A stretch of 64,000 nucleotides of DNA from contig NZ_LT707417.1 of assembly GCF_900155585.1 (NCBI RefSeq), positions 372,001 to 436,000 on the forward strand. The letters run 5' to 3'. The first letter of the stretch is position 1, and every line of letters starts with the position of its first letter. The notes below the pieces were generated by a model. That model ran no database searches. It was not told the origin of the DNA and saw only the letters and a program-made list of their open reading frames with translations. Origin of the DNA: Aedoeadaptatus urinae (GTDB lineage Bacteria > Bacillota > Clostridia > Tissierellales > Peptoniphilaceae). Position numbers and translations under genes: made by a program. This document shows, piece after piece, positions 23,704 through 33,353 of this stretch.

Positions 23704-24363
23704 ATGAAGAAGTTACTTCTATTCGGCGGCGGTCTGGCTCTCGTGGCCCTTGCGGCGGCCTTTTGCATCGGGCCCTACAGCTCCTTCGCGAAGAGCGATG
23801 GTAGCGAATGGAAGGAGCCTTGCTTAAAGACGGCGCGGAATTTTATTCTAAACGACTTTAGCGATTTCGCTCAGGACGAGGAAATCAGCACGAACAATTT
23901 AAGTAAGGACGCGCAGAAGCTTCAACAGTTCATAAAAGATAAGCGGGCCATGAATTTATATCGTTGTGAGGTGGTGGGGCGAAAGGACGTCCTTGAAAAG
24001 GCGACCTTCGAGGATGAAGAATTTATCGACAACGGCGACGGCAGCTACGACGTCACCATGTTCGTGGATTTTTCCTTCTACGACGGCAAGGAACACGCCT
24101 CCGTGAACTACCCCTACAAAATCCATCTCGTCATCGAAGAGGGCGTGCCCAAGGTTCTGGCGGCCATGACCAGCGACACGGGAGCCTCTTGGTTAATCGA
24201 CGGGGCCTATGGAAACAAGGTCCACAAATTGGACTACGACTGGCAGCTTCCGGGAAAGAAGAATAAGAAGGCCGATGCGCCCTACGATTTGGAAAAGGCG
24301 AAACAAGAATTGAAAGCCGATCTCGAAGCACCGCCGTGGCCGGGAGGAAAAGAGGAAGTATGA
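23704..24363 (+). CDS. secreted protein of unknown function
   Basis: 219 residues with an N-terminal signal peptide (K-K-L-L-L-F-G-G-G-L-A-L-V-A-L-A-A-A-F) and no lipobox, so exported and possibly membrane-held. The mature part is mixed alpha/beta, rich in Asp/Lys, with D-G-D-G-S-Y-D-V-like strands resembling small secreted NTF2-like or conjugal-transfer-like domains, but I cannot assign a family. AGAAGGAGG precedes the start. Flanked by the small RNA gene and the pyrimidine operon, with its own terminator. Confidence 0.7.
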   Translation: MKKLLLFGGGLALVALAAAFCIGPYSSFAKSDGSEWKEPCLKTARNFILNDFSDFAQDEEISTNNLSKDAQKLQQFIKDKRAMNLYRCEVVGRKDVLEKATFEDEEFIDNGDGSYDVTMFVDFSFYDGKEHASVNYPYKIHLVIEEGVPKVLAAMTSDTGASWLIDGAYGNKVHKLDYDWQLPGKKNKKADAPYDLEKAKQELKADLEAPPWPGGKEEV

Positions 24364-24369
24364 AACCAT

Positions 24370-24403
24370 GCTCGAAGGACATCAAGTGCCTTCGGGCTTT
24401 TTT
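24370..24403 (+). terminator. intrinsic terminator after the secreted protein gene
   Basis: Stem GCTCGAAGG/CCTTCGGGC followed by TTTTTT. Confidence 0.88.
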
Positions 24404-24423
24404 ATTTCTCTCGTCATTTTTCC

Positions 24424-24452
24424 TTGACGAACGGCCGCCGGGGGCGTAGACT
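24424..24452 (+). promoter_or_regulatory. promoter of the pyrimidine operon
   Basis: TTGACG, 17 bases, TAGACT. The resulting leader of about 125 nt contains three hairpins. Confidence 0.7.
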
Positions 24453-24458
24453 ATTTGT

Positions 24459-24583
24459 AGCGAAGATACTTTAATTTAGTGCGAGACACTAAAAAGGTCG
24501 CAAAACAGAATACACCTGTCCCTAGGGACGGGTCTCTCTTTGTGCCTTTTACCTGTGTAAAAGCTTTTTTTATAGGAGGCCAT
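24459..24583 (+). promoter_or_regulatory. pyrB leader with attenuator-like hairpin
   Basis: Three hairpins: TTTAGTG/CACTAAA (24475-24493), the palindrome GTCCCTAGGGAC (24518-24529) and CTTTTAC/GTAAAAG followed by C and seven T (24546-24571). The last looks like an intrinsic terminator ending two bases before the TAGGAGG of pyrB. No PyrR-binding consensus is visible, so how it would sense pyrimidines is unclear. Confidence 0.6.
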
Positions 24584-25504
24584 ATGCTGAAACATTTCAT
24601 AGAACCGGATGATATGACAGAAAGAGAGTACGACGATTTATTTAGACTGGCGCAAGCAATTGCATCGGATCCCGGACGTTTCGCCCACGCGTGCGACGGA
24701 AAGATCCTGGCCAGTCTTTTTTTTGAGCCTTCCACGAGAACCCGCATGTCCTTCGACGCTGCCATGTACCGCTTAGGCGGTCAGGTGCTTCACTTAGGCG
24801 ACGTGAAGGGATCCAGTCTGGCCAAGGGGGAAAGCGAGCGGGATACCCTGCACATTGTGGATCAGTACGCGGACATTTGCGTCATGCGCCATCCCTGCGC
24901 CTACACCCAGCACAAGGCCGTGGACGTCCTCCGGAACATGCCCCTCATTAACGCCGGCGACGGCGACCACGCCCACCCGACGCAGACTTTGGCGGATATT
25001 TTCACCATTCGCAAGCATAAGAAAAGCTGGGCGGGCTTAAAGATCGGCTTTTGCGGCGACTTGCGCTTCGGCCGCGCCGTCCACTCCCTGTTTCAGTTTT
25101 TAAATCGCTACGACAACGAATTCGTCTTTATTTCCCCCGAAGGCCTGAACATGCCCGAAGAATATTTAAAAACCGCCCGCTGCCCCTATGTGGAAGTGGA
25201 CGATTTAAAGGCCGCCATCGGAGACTTGGACGTGCTCTACATGACCCGGGTGCAAAAGGAACGCTTCATCAGCGAAGAAGAGGCGAAGCGCTACGAGGGC
25301 TCTTACTTATTGAACGCCGACGTGCTGGAAGCGGCGACCGAGGATTTAATCGTGCTCCATCCCCTGCCTCGCGTAGACGAAATCGATCCGGAAATCGACA
25401 CCGACCCTCGGGCCCTTTACTTCGAGCAGGCGCAAAACGGCATGTACATGCGCATGGCTTTGATCCTGACCTTGTTGGAGGCAAAAAATGATGGTAATCG
25501 GTAA
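24584..25504 (+). CDS. pyrB: aspartate carbamoyltransferase catalytic subunit
   Basis: Joins carbamoyl phosphate and aspartate in the first committed step of pyrimidine synthesis. The 306-residue protein has the carbamoyl-phosphate motif S-T-R-T-R at 50-54 (F-F-E-P-S-T-R-T-R), H-P-C-A near 105, G-D-G-D-H-A-H-P-T-Q-T-L near 125 and H-P-L-P-R-V-D-E-I near 262. The ATG after TAGGAGG is used; a longer reading from 24479 would run through the attenuator hairpins. No pyrI regulatory subunit follows. It overlaps pyrK by 17 bases. Confidence 0.95.
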   Translation: MLKHFIEPDDMTEREYDDLFRLAQAIASDPGRFAHACDGKILASLFFEPSTRTRMSFDAAMYRLGGQVLHLGDVKGSSLAKGESERDTLHIVDQYADICVMRHPCAYTQHKAVDVLRNMPLINAGDGDHAHPTQTLADIFTIRKHKKSWAGLKIGFCGDLRFGRAVHSLFQFLNRYDNEFVFISPEGLNMPEEYLKTARCPYVEVDDLKAAIGDLDVLYMTRVQKERFISEEEAKRYEGSYLLNADVLEAATEDLIVLHPLPRVDEIDPEIDTDPRALYFEQAQNGMYMRMALILTLLEAKNDGNR

Positions 25505-26165
25505 TGTGGACTTGGGCGGCGGCCTCTTCGTCCTCACCCTGGCTTACGACGGGGACGCCTCGCCGGGGCAATTTTTCATGGTGAAGCCCAGAGACCGGGC
25601 GAAGCTTTTGGGGAGGCCCATATCCGTCTTCTCTTTAAAAGACGGCGCCCTGTCCTTCCTTATAAAAAAAGTCGGCGGCGGCACCGACGACCTGGCGCGG
25701 CTCTTGCCCGGGGAGGAGATCGTGGCGGAAGGGCCCTTCGGCCGCGGCTTTCCCGAAATAAAAGAGAAGACCCTCTTTATCGGCGGAGGCACGGGCATCG
25801 CCCCCTCTCTCCATTTGTTGGAAGGGGACAGAAACAATCAGCTCTCCGTGGCCATCGGCCTGCGGGAGCCCAACGAGGGCCTTCAGGCCATCTACGCCCC
25901 CTACGGCGATCGGGTGAAATTTTACCTCGGCGCCAATATTTTCGACGAGCTTGAAATCGCAGACGAGGTCATCTACACCTGCGGCCCCGATCCCATGATG
26001 CGGGAGGCCGTGAAGCGGGCGAAAAATAAAATCTACGTCTCCATGGAAAAACACATGGGCTGCGGCTTCGGCGCCTGCTTGGCATGTACCTGCGAAAAAG
26101 AGGGCCGGCGGGTGCGGGTCTGCAAGGACGGCCCGGTCTTTGAAGGGAGGTCCATCTATGCTTAA
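25488..26165 (+). CDS. pyrK: dihydroorotate dehydrogenase B, electron-transfer subunit
   Basis: Carries FAD and a 2Fe-2S cluster and passes electrons from PyrD to NAD+. The 225-residue protein has the flavin motif L-G-R-P-I-S-V-F-S near 42, G-G-G-T-G-I-A-P near 98 and the C-terminal cluster ligands at about Cys192, 197, 200 and 212 in C-G-x-G-A-C-L-A-C. Overlaps pyrB at its start and pyrD at its end, so the three are translationally coupled. Confidence 0.94.
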   Translation: MMVIGNVDLGGGLFVLTLAYDGDASPGQFFMVKPRDRAKLLGRPISVFSLKDGALSFLIKKVGGGTDDLARLLPGEEIVAEGPFGRGFPEIKEKTLFIGGGTGIAPSLHLLEGDRNNQLSVAIGLREPNEGLQAIYAPYGDRVKFYLGANIFDELEIADEVIYTCGPDPMMREAVKRAKNKIYVSMEKHMGCGFGACLACTCEKEGRRVRVCKDGPVFEGRSIYA

Positions 26166-27054
26166 GACGGAGCTTTTAGGCAACACCATGAAGAACCCGT
26201 TGATCGGCGCCTCGGGCACCTACGGCTTCGGCGAAGAATACGCCCCCTTTTACGATCCGGCCATCATCGGCGGCATTTCATCCAAGGGGCTCACGCTCAA
26301 TCCCCGGCCGGGGAACACAGGGCAGCGGGTTTACGAAACGCCTTCGGGGATTATGAACTCCATCGGCCTGGAAAACCCCGGCGTGGAGCATTTCATCAAA
26401 GAAATCTTGCCCCAGATGCGAAAGATCGACACGGTGATCCTCGCCAATCTCGGCGGCCACAGCGTGGAGGATTACTTAATCGCCGCGGAGATGTTAAACG
26501 AGGCGGACATCGACATGATCGAGTTGAACATCTCTTGTCCCAATGTGGCCTCGGGGGGCATGGCCTTCGGCCTGCACTGTCAGGATGCGGCGGCCATTAC
26601 GGCCAAGGTCAAGGAAGTGAGCCACCACAAAATCCTGGTAAAGCTTTCTCCTAACGGCGACAATCCGGCGGAGCTGGCCAAGGCTTGCGAAGCGGCGGGA
26701 GCCGACGGCATCAGTCTGGTGAACACCTTCCAGGCCATGGCCGTGGATGTAAAAAATCGCCGCGCCGTTTTCGACAATGTCTATGCCGGCCTTTCGGGGC
26801 CCGGGATCTTTCCCATCGCCCTGAGAATGGTGCGAGACACCGCCCGGGCGGTGAAGATTCCCGTCGTGGGCATGGGCGGCATTCGCTCGGCGGAGGATGT
26901 CATCGCCATGATTATGGTGGGGGCCCGTGCCGTGGAAATCGGCACCATGAATTTAGTGGAGCCCCACATCGTGCCCCGGCTCATCGCCGATTTAAAAACA
27001 TATATGGAAGAAGAGAACATCGGATCCCTGGACGAGATTCGCGGGATGATTTAA
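26158..27054 (+). CDS. pyrD: dihydroorotate dehydrogenase, class 1B catalytic subunit
   Basis: FMN enzyme oxidising dihydroorotate to orotate; its pairing with PyrK makes it the NAD+-linked class 1B type used by anaerobes. The 298-residue protein shows G-A-S-G-T-Y-G-F-G near 18, the catalytic Cys at about 127 in N-I-S-C-P-N-V, and the FMN-phosphate loop G-M-G-G-I-R. A start six codons earlier (TTG at 26140) overlaps the ribosome site GGGAGG, so the ATG after it is chosen. Confidence 0.94.
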   Translation: MLKTELLGNTMKNPLIGASGTYGFGEEYAPFYDPAIIGGISSKGLTLNPRPGNTGQRVYETPSGIMNSIGLENPGVEHFIKEILPQMRKIDTVILANLGGHSVEDYLIAAEMLNEADIDMIELNISCPNVASGGMAFGLHCQDAAAITAKVKEVSHHKILVKLSPNGDNPAELAKACEAAGADGISLVNTFQAMAVDVKNRRAVFDNVYAGLSGPGIFPIALRMVRDTARAVKIPVVGMGGIRSAEDVIAMIMVGARAVEIGTMNLVEPHIVPRLIADLKTYMEEENIGSLDEIRGMI

Positions 27055-27064
27055 AGGAGCGACT

Positions 27065-28105
27065 ATGTATATTCAATTAGAAGACGGCACCGTCTTTACG
27101 GGCAAGCAGTTCAGCGGCAAGCGGCGCAGAGTGGGCGGCCGCTTTACCGTACACGGCACCATGATCGGCCACGAGGAGGTCATGACCGACCCCGCCAATT
27201 TAGATCGCATTTTACTCTTTACCTATCCCTTGGTCGGGGGCTACGGCATGAATTTCGAAGACAATCAGTCCGACGGACCGACGATCGCCGCCTTCCTTTG
27301 CCGCCGCGCCATGGAAAACGCCACGAACTTCCGCAGCGAAATGGATCTGAAGGCTTACTTAAATTACTACGACGTGGTGGGCCTCGAAGATGTGGACACT
27401 CGCGGCCTCATTCGCCACTTAAAGGAAACGGGCATGCAAAAAGGCGTCATCACCGACCGTCTCATGACGCCCTCTGAAATGGACGAATACTTCGCCGAGC
27501 AAAATCCCAACACCATCGAAGAGGTGAGCACCATCGAGGTCACGGAAATCGAAGGAGACGGCCCCACCGTCGCCCTTTGGGACTTCGGCGTCAAGGACGG
27601 CATCTTGGAAGCATTAAACGACGCGGGCTACCGCCTCATCGTCTATCCCGCCATGACCAATTTCGAAGCGATTTTAGACGACGAGCCGGATCTCTTGTTC
27701 CTAAGCTCCGGCCCCGGCGTCGCCGCCAACTATCTGGACCTGGTACACGACATCGGACAGATGATCGGCAAACTTCCCATTTACGGCATGGGCCTCGGGG
27801 CACAGTTTTTGGGCCTGGCCTTAGGCGGCGATCTCGAAAAACTCGCTTCGCCGCACGCCGGTGCCTCCATTCCCGTGAAGGGAGAAGAGGAGCGGGTCTA
27901 TATGACGAGCCAAAACAGAGAATACGGCATCGATCACCTGCCCGAGTCCGTGAAGATCGATTACAGAAACGTGGCCGACCATACAGTGGAAGGCTTCACA
28001 GACGAAAAGAACAAAGCCGTCGGCGTGCTCTTCGATCCCTTCGGCCTGCCCGGCGCACGGGATCTGTTAAGCGCACAACTGTCCGTCATCAGCGAATTAG
28101 CCTAG
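27065..28105 (+). CDS. carA: carbamoyl-phosphate synthase small subunit with a dead glutaminase site
   Basis: CarA normally hydrolyses glutamine and feeds ammonia to CarB. The 346 residues show the whole fold: the N-terminal domain beginning [19 protein letters not shown] at about 111, and the class I amidotransferase domain from about 168. The catalytic residues are missing: the nucleophile motif G-I-C-L-G-H-Q reads G-M-G-L-G-A-Q (Gly243 for Cys, Ala246 for His), and H-P-E reads D-P-F (Asp324, Phe326). S-Q-N-H reads S-Q-N-R. It therefore probably serves as a structural or allosteric partner of an ammonia-using CarB. It is intact and sits in the operon, so not an ordinary pseudogene. Confidence 0.88.
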   Translation: MYIQLEDGTVFTGKQFSGKRRRVGGRFTVHGTMIGHEEVMTDPANLDRILLFTYPLVGGYGMNFEDNQSDGPTIAAFLCRRAMENATNFRSEMDLKAYLNYYDVVGLEDVDTRGLIRHLKETGMQKGVITDRLMTPSEMDEYFAEQNPNTIEEVSTIEVTEIEGDGPTVALWDFGVKDGILEALNDAGYRLIVYPAMTNFEAILDDEPDLLFLSSGPGVAANYLDLVHDIGQMIGKLPIYGMGLGAQFLGLALGGDLEKLASPHAGASIPVKGEEERVYMTSQNREYGIDHLPESVKIDYRNVADHTVEGFTDEKNKAVGVLFDPFGLPGARDLLSAQLSVISELA

Positions 28106-28113
28106 GAGGAATT

Positions 28114-31100
28114 ATGTCCCGCAACAAAGATATTAAAAAAGTACTCGTTATCGGCAGCGGCCCCATCGTCATCGGTCAGGCGGCGGAATTCGACTACTCA
28201 GGCACCCAAGCCTGTGAATCCCTTCGTGAAGAAGGGGTGGAAGTCGTCCTCGTCAACTCCAACCCGGCCACCATTATGACCGACAGGGAAGTGGCGGACA
28301 AGGTCTATATCGAACCCTTGACCACGGAGGTCATCGAAAAGATCATCGCAAAGGAACGCCCCGATGCCCTCATCGCCGGCATGGGCGGGCAAACGGGCCT
28401 GAACCTTTCCATCGAGCTCTACGACTCCGGCGTCTTGGACAAATACGGCGTGGAAATTATCGGCACCTCCATTCCCTCCATTAAGAAGGGCGAAGACCGG
28501 GAAGAATTCCGTCAACTCATGGAAGAAATCGGCGAGCCCATTATCGAATCGAAGACCGTGGAAACCGTGAAAGACGCCGTGGCCTATGCAAAGATCCTCG
28601 GCTATCCCGTGGTGGTGCGCCCGGCCTTTACCTTAGGCGGCACCGGCGGCGGTATCTGCGAAACGGAAGCGGAGCTCAAGACCATCGCCCACGCTGGCAT
28701 CCACCTCTCCCGCGTCGGCCAAGTCTTAATCGAAAAATGCATTACGGGCTGGAAAGAAATCGAATACGAAGTGATTCGCGACTCCAAGGGCAGCTGCATC
28801 TGCGTCTGCAATATGGAAAACATCGACCCGGTCGGCGTTCACACCGGCGACTCCATGGTGGTGGCGCCGACCCAAACCCTGACGGATTTGGAACACGGCA
28901 TGCTTCGTGAAGCGGCCTTCCGCATCATCGAAGGCGTGGGCATCGAAGGGGGCTGCAATGTGCAGTTCGCCGTGGAACCCAACAGCCTGCAATACGCCGT
29001 CATCGAAATCAATCCCCGGGTCAGCCGCTCATCGGCCCTGGCATCGAAAGCCACGGGCTATCCCATCGCTAGGGTAGCGGCAAAGATCGCCCTGGGCTTG
29101 GGCTTAGATGAAATCGAAAACAAGATTACCGTCACCCGATCCATGGCCTTCGAGCCCTCCATCGACTACGTGGTCGTGAAGATTCCCAAGTGGCCCTTCG
29201 ACAAATTCTTCAACGCCGATCGCAATCTGGGCACGAAGATGATGGCCACCGGCGAAGTCATGGCCATTGGCCCCACCTTCGAAGTGGCGCTCTTAAAAGG
29301 CCTGCGCTCTTTGGAAATCGGCGCCTTCAGCCTGCTCCATCCCCGCTTTAAAACCATGGACATCGCCACCTTAAAGGAAAATGTGAAGCGGCCCAACGAC
29401 GAGCGCCTCTTCTATCTGGCGGCTCTTTTAAACACGGGCTACGACATCAGTCGCCTCTCCAGAGAGACGGGGATGGACGCCTACTTCCTCCGCATCATTA
29501 AGCGCATCGTCGGCGTGGAAGCGGAACTGGAAGCCATGAAGAAGGAAGACCTGACGGAAGACAAGCTCCGCGAAATGAAGCGCCTGGGCTTCAGCGACGA
29601 AATCATCGCCAATCGCTTAAACGTCAGCGAAAAATTCATCCGTGAGCTGAGAAAGCTCTTCGGCATCGAAGCCAAGTACAGAAAAGTGGACACCCAAGGG
29701 GGCCTCGCCGACGCCAAGGCCAACTACCTCTACTCCCTCTACGAAGGGGAAGACGAATCGCCGGTCCACGAAGACAAGCGCCGCATTATCGTCATCGGCA
29801 GCGGCCCCATTCGCATCGGCCAAGGGGTGGAATTCGACTACGCTTCCGTTCACTGCGTCAAAACCCTGCGCAAGGAAGGCTACGAAACCATCATCATTAA
29901 CAACAATCCCGAAACCGTCTCCACGGACTTCGACATCTCCGACAAGCTTTACTTCGAGCCCCTGACGGCGGAAGATACATTAAACATTATCGAAAAGGAA
30001 AAACCGGAAGGGGTCATCCTCCAGTTCGGCGGCCAAACCGCCATTAAGCTGGCCGGCGTCTTTAAAGAAGAAGGCATCCCCATCCTGGGTACGGATCCCA
30101 CGGCCATCGACCGGGCGGAAGACCGGGAAAAATTCGACGCCATGCTGGAAGAGCTCAAGCTCGTTCGCCCGAAAGGCGTCGGCGTTCACGGCGTGGAAGA
30201 GGGCATGGAAAAGGCGGAAAGCCTGGGCTATCCCGTCCTCGTTCGCCCCTCCTACGTCCTCGGCGGCCAAGGCATGGAAATTTGTACCGCCGACGAGGAT
30301 CTGCGCTACTACCTGGAAGAATCCTTCGCCATGGATCCCAAGCGCACGGTCTTAATCGACCAATACATTCAAGGCATGGAATGTGAAGTGGATGCCATCT
30401 GCGACGGCACCGACGTCTTCCTGCCGGGGATTATGGAACACTTGGAGCGGGCCGGCGTCCACAGCGGCGACTCCATCAGCATCTACCCCAGTCGAAACAT
30501 TTCGAAGAAAATGGACGAGGCCATCTTAGACGCCACGAAGAAAGTGGCCCTGGAGCTGGGCGTCAACGGCATGATAAATATTCAGTTCATCATTAAAGAC
30601 GACACCCTCTTCATGATCGAAGTGAACCCGAGAAGCTCCCGCACCGTGCCCTATCTCTCCAAGGTTACGGGCATGAACATTACGGAAATCGCGACGAAGG
30701 TCATGCTCGGCGACAGCTTAAAATCCATGGGCTACGGCACGGGCATCGGCCCCGTCTCTCCCACCACCTGCGTAAAGATTCCCGTCTTCAGTACGGAAAA
30801 ACTCCACCGGGTGGAAGCATCCCTCGGCCCCGAAATGCGTTCCACCGGCGAGGTCTTAGGCGTTGGTCGCACGGAAGAAGAGGCCATGGCCAAGGGCTTT
30901 TTAGCCGCCGGCACGGACATCGCGCCCAAGAGCCGCCGCGCCCTTTGCACCATTCGCGACCGCGACAAAGAGGAATTCTTGCCCATCGCCCAATCTCTGG
31001 CGGAAGACGGCGTCACCTTCTACGCCACCAAGGGCACCAAGGCCTTCTTAAATAAAAACGGCATCGAAGCAGAAGAGGTGCGCCGCATCGGCGAAGAAGC

Positions 31101-31335
31101 ACCTACCATGATCGACCTGATCCAAGAAGGGAAGATCGACCTCGTCTTCAACACGCCCACCAAGGGCAACGACTCCAAGCGCGACGGCTTCTTGATTCGT
31201 CGAAACGCCATCGAATGCGACGTGGAACTCTTCACCAATTTGGACAAGGCCAAGGTCTTCGCCCAAACCCTGAAGAACAATCCCTTAAAAGACGATTTGA
31301 CTATTTACGAAATCGGCGACTACAACAACGATTGA
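28114..31335 (+). CDS. carB: carbamoyl-phosphate synthase large subunit
   Basis: Makes carbamoyl phosphate from bicarbonate, ammonia and two ATP. The 1073-residue protein has both ATP-grasp halves, each opening with V-I-G-S-G-P-I-x-I-G-Q (residues about 11 and 565), [12 protein letters not shown] and E-V-N-P-R-S-S-R-T near the ends of the halves, and a C-terminal MGS-like allosteric domain after about 930. Length is normal. The ATG after TAGGAGGAA is the start; an apparent long upstream extension is only an open frame inside carA. Ammonia supply is the open question given the CarA partner. Confidence 0.95.
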   Translation: MSRNKDIKKVLVIGSGPIVIGQAAEFDYSGTQACESLREEGVEVVLVNSNPATIMTDREVADKVYIEPLTTEVIEKIIAKERPDALIAGMGGQTGLNLSIELYDSGVLDKYGVEIIGTSIPSIKKGEDREEFRQLMEEIGEPIIESKTVETVKDAVAYAKILGYPVVVRPAFTLGGTGGGICETEAELKTIAHAGIHLSRVGQVLIEKCITGWKEIEYEVIRDSKGSCICVCNMENIDPVGVHTGDSMVVAPTQTLTDLEHGMLREAAFRIIEGVGIEGGCNVQFAVEPNSLQYAVIEINPRVSRSSALASKATGYPIARVAAKIALGLGLDEIENKITVTRSMAFEPSIDYVVVKIPKWPFDKFFNADRNLGTKMMATGEVMAIGPTFEVALLKGLRSLEIGAFSLLHPRFKTMDIATLKENVKRPNDERLFYLAALLNTGYDISRLSRETGMDAYFLRIIKRIVGVEAELEAMKKEDLTEDKLREMKRLGFSDEIIANRLNVSEKFIRELRKLFGIEAKYRKVDTQGGLADAKANYLYSLYEGEDESPVHEDKRRIIVIGSGPIRIGQGVEFDYASVHCVKTLRKEGYETIIINNNPETVSTDFDISDKLYFEPLTAEDTLNIIEKEKPEGVILQFGGQTAIKLAGVFKEEGIPILGTDPTAIDRAEDREKFDAMLEELKLVRPKGVGVHGVEEGMEKAESLGYPVLVRPSYVLGGQGMEICTADEDLRYYLEESFAMDPKRTVLIDQYIQGMECEVDAICDGTDVFLPGIMEHLERAGVHSGDSISIYPSRNISKKMDEAILDATKKVALELGVNGMINIQFIIKDDTLFMIEVNPRSSRTVPYLSKVTGMNITEIATKVMLGDSLKSMGYGTGIGPVSPTTCVKIPVFSTEKLHRVEASLGPEMRSTGEVLGVGRTEEEAMAKGFLAAGTDIAPKSRRALCTIRDRDKEEFLPIAQSLAEDGVTFYATKGTKAFLNKNGIEAEEVRRIGEEAPTMIDLIQEGKIDLVFNTPTKGNDSKRDGFLIRRNAIECDVELFTNLDKAKVFAQTLKNNPLKDDLTIYEIGDYNND

Positions 31336-31379
31336 TAATGAGGCGATTCGGGTAATACTTCATAAAGGAGTGTGAGGAT

Positions 31380-32717
31380 ATGGGAATCGGAATTACCATC
31401 GACTTATTAAATAAACCTGAAAAAAACAAGGCGGACCGCAGAGAAGCGGTACTCGCCGCGCGAAAAGACGCCGACGACTTGGCGGCGGTCTTAAATAAAA
31501 AAGCCGACGTGGCCCAGTACGTGATCCACGAATCCTTAATCGCTAAATTAAAATGGGACAAGATCGATTTGGTCTTCCCCCTGGTAAAAGATAGAGACGA
31601 AAGGAAGTCCCTGGCATCCCTTTTAACCGGCGAAGGCATTCCCTTCGTCGGTGCCGGGGTCATGGGCCTGGGCATCGGCGAGGATCCCCTCTTGGCCGCG
31701 GGCATTTTGAAGCAACAGAACCTGCCCTATCGGCGGGTCTATATGGCATCCGGCGTCGTGGATCTGGCGAAGATCGACGCCGAGTATCCCTTGATCTTGA
31801 CGGCGGAAGATGATGCGGTCTTCGTGGAAGACGAAGAGGCCCTCTACGAAAAAGCCAAAGCCCTTTTCGACGTGGCGCCGACTATCTACGTTCGCGAACC
31901 CTTGAAGGGCAAGAAGGTTCACGTAGCCGTCGTAGGCAACGGCGACGATGTAAAAATTATGGCCGCCTCCGATGAGGATCTAAGCGAAAATGAATCGGCG
32001 GAAGTCGCCTCCCTCGCGAAAAAAGTTTTCGAGCTCTTTCAATTCAGAGACATGGGCTATTTCGAAATGGAAGTGGCGGATGACGCCGCCTACATTGTGG
32101 ACTCTGTTGCCTTTCCCGAGCTTTCCGCTGAAGGCGACTTTATGGCCGCAGCAAGGGCCCGGGGCATGTCTCGTGACGATGTCATCTTCTCTATCGTCGA
32201 TGCCGCCCTGGCGCGGACCGGCGCGGAATTAAAAGACCGCAGCGACGGCTTTTTGGCCACGGCGAAGACCCGGCTGAAAGATATGGACGGTCTCTTGAAG
32301 GAAGAGGAAGAGCGTCTCTCGGAATTTTACAGCCGCGAGGCCAAGGAACGCATCGACCGCTTCCAAGAAGAAGCCAAGGAAATGCGCCATCATTTAGATG
32401 AAAGCATGGAAGGGGCGGATGAGGGAGCGAAAGAAGCGCAGCTCGCCGCCAATGCGGCCATGGATCAAGCTAAAGACGCCGCCAAGGAGCGGCTGCAACG
32501 GGTAGGTGAAGGCGCCCGCGAGACCATATACAAGGCCAAGCGCTACGCCAAAGAGCGCATGGACGAAGCCCAAGCGGACGCCAAGGCGGAAACGGCGGCG
32601 GCCGCAGAAGCTTACGGCGAGGAGTCGGACATTCGCGAGTTGAAGAGGCGCTACGCCGCTTTGGAACGACGGGTCTACGCTTTGGAAGAGCGGATTCGCT
32701 TCTTGGAAAATCGTTGA
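31380..32717 (+). CDS. degenerate D-Ala-D-Ala-ligase-like protein with coiled-coil tail
   Basis: 445 residues in two parts. Residues 1 to about 285 resemble Ddl in outline: I-D-L-V-F-P-L near 62, G-I-P-F-V-G-A-G-V-M near 86 and a closing segment Y-I-V-D-S-V-A-F-P-E-L-S ... A-R-G-M-S-R-D-D-V that mimics E-I-N-T-x-P-G ... A-G-x-S-x-x-x-L. The ATP-binding Lys region and the metal-binding E-x-N are absent, so catalysis is unlikely. Residues about 290-445 form a long, Ala/Glu/Lys/Arg-rich amphipathic helix or coiled coil. It follows carB by 44 bases with AAAGGAG. I know of no named family with this architecture. Confidence 0.7.
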   Translation: MGIGITIDLLNKPEKNKADRREAVLAARKDADDLAAVLNKKADVAQYVIHESLIAKLKWDKIDLVFPLVKDRDERKSLASLLTGEGIPFVGAGVMGLGIGEDPLLAAGILKQQNLPYRRVYMASGVVDLAKIDAEYPLILTAEDDAVFVEDEEALYEKAKALFDVAPTIYVREPLKGKKVHVAVVGNGDDVKIMAASDEDLSENESAEVASLAKKVFELFQFRDMGYFEMEVADDAAYIVDSVAFPELSAEGDFMAAARARGMSRDDVIFSIVDAALARTGAELKDRSDGFLATAKTRLKDMDGLLKEEEERLSEFYSREAKERIDRFQEEAKEMRHHLDESMEGADEGAKEAQLAANAAMDQAKDAAKERLQRVGEGARETIYKAKRYAKERMDEAQADAKAETAAAAEAYGEESDIRELKRRYAALERRVYALEERIRFLENR

Positions 32718-32735
32718 TAAGAGAATAAAAACAAA

Positions 32736-32760
32736 GCCGGCAGTGAATGCCGGTTTTTTG
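32736..32760 (+). terminator. intrinsic terminator after the Ddl-like gene
   Basis: Stem GCCGGCA/TGCCGGT with loop GTGAA and six T. Confidence 0.9.
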
Positions 32761-32771
32761 TAGGAGGAGCT

Positions 32772-33008
32772 ATGAAAATTTACGGCACGGATCTTTGCCC
32801 CGACTGCGTGGAAGCAAAAAGGAAATTGGACGAGAAAAACATCCCCTACGACTACGTGGACATTACGGCGAGCATCGGCAATTTAAAGGCCTTTATGAAA
32901 ATGCGTGACGAAGAGCCCGCCTTCGACGAGGCAAAGAAAGCGGGGGCCGTCGGCGTGCCCGCCTTTGTCCTCGACGATGGCGACATTTGTCTCGAGCTCG
33001 AGATTTAG
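32772..33008 (+). CDS. glutaredoxin-like protein
   Basis: 78-residue thioredoxin-fold protein with the redox pair C-P-D-C at 8-11 (T-D-L-C-P-D-C-V-E-A-K) and the conserved G-V-P-A-F loop near 62 that holds the cis-proline. Small size fits NrdH/glutaredoxin-type carriers; a gor homologue elsewhere in the window could be part of the same thiol network. GTAGGAGGAG precedes the ATG, just after the preceding terminator. Confidence 0.85.
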   Translation: MKIYGTDLCPDCVEAKRKLDEKNIPYDYVDITASIGNLKAFMKMRDEEPAFDEAKKAGAVGVPAFVLDDGDICLELEI

Positions 33009-33038
33009 AAAAAAATTCCGCCGATTGCGGAAAAACAA

Positions 33039-33066
33039 TTGCTTTTTCGCTTTTTTCTGCTATACT
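33039..33066 (+). promoter_or_regulatory. promoter of the trpP T-box transcript
   Basis: TTGCTT, 16 bases, TATACT with an extended TG. Confidence 0.75.
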
Positions 33067-33072
33067 ATTAGT

Positions 33073-33333
33073 AATCCTAACAAATATGAAAGCGTCGAGC
33101 AGAAGCAAGTAGCTTCAGGTGCCCTTCTCAGAGAGTCGGTGGTTGGTGCGAACCGATGAAGTAGCCTGTCGTGAATGGGTCTGTGAGTGCGAGGTGAAAT
33201 AAAGTAGCCGAGCCGGTTCTCCCGTTACAGAGATAGGATATGTTAGTATCTAAATGAGATGCGTCCTTTGGGCGCAACTAGGATGGCACCGCGAATTCAC
33301 CATTTGCTCCTACACGAGCAAGTGGTTTTTTTG
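33073..33333 (+). promoter_or_regulatory. T-box leader specific for tRNA-Trp
   Basis: Stem I carries AGAGAGTCGGTGGTTGGTGCGAACCGAT. The specifier loop reads GAA-TGG-GTCTGTGAG, with UGG in the specifier position, the Trp codon. The T-box bulge is AACTAGGATGGCACCGCG; the base after TGG is C, expected to pair with a G discriminator, as in bacterial tRNA-Trp. The terminator ACCATTTGCTC/GAGCAAGTGGT plus T run at 33298-33332 is the off state. Uncharged tRNA-Trp should switch on the transporter gene downstream. Confidence 0.94.
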
Positions 33334-33353
33334 TGCCGAGAAAAGGAGTTATT

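Noticed and set aside
27577-28113. A 179-codon N-terminal extension of carB
   Set aside because: It lies inside carA in another frame. The ATG at 28114 follows TAGGAGGAA and matches the known CarB N terminus.
33014-33031. Hairpin TTCCGC/GCGGAA after the glutaredoxin-like gene as a terminator
   Set aside because: On the plus strand it is followed by A residues, not T. The T run is on the minus strand, where there is no gene to terminate.
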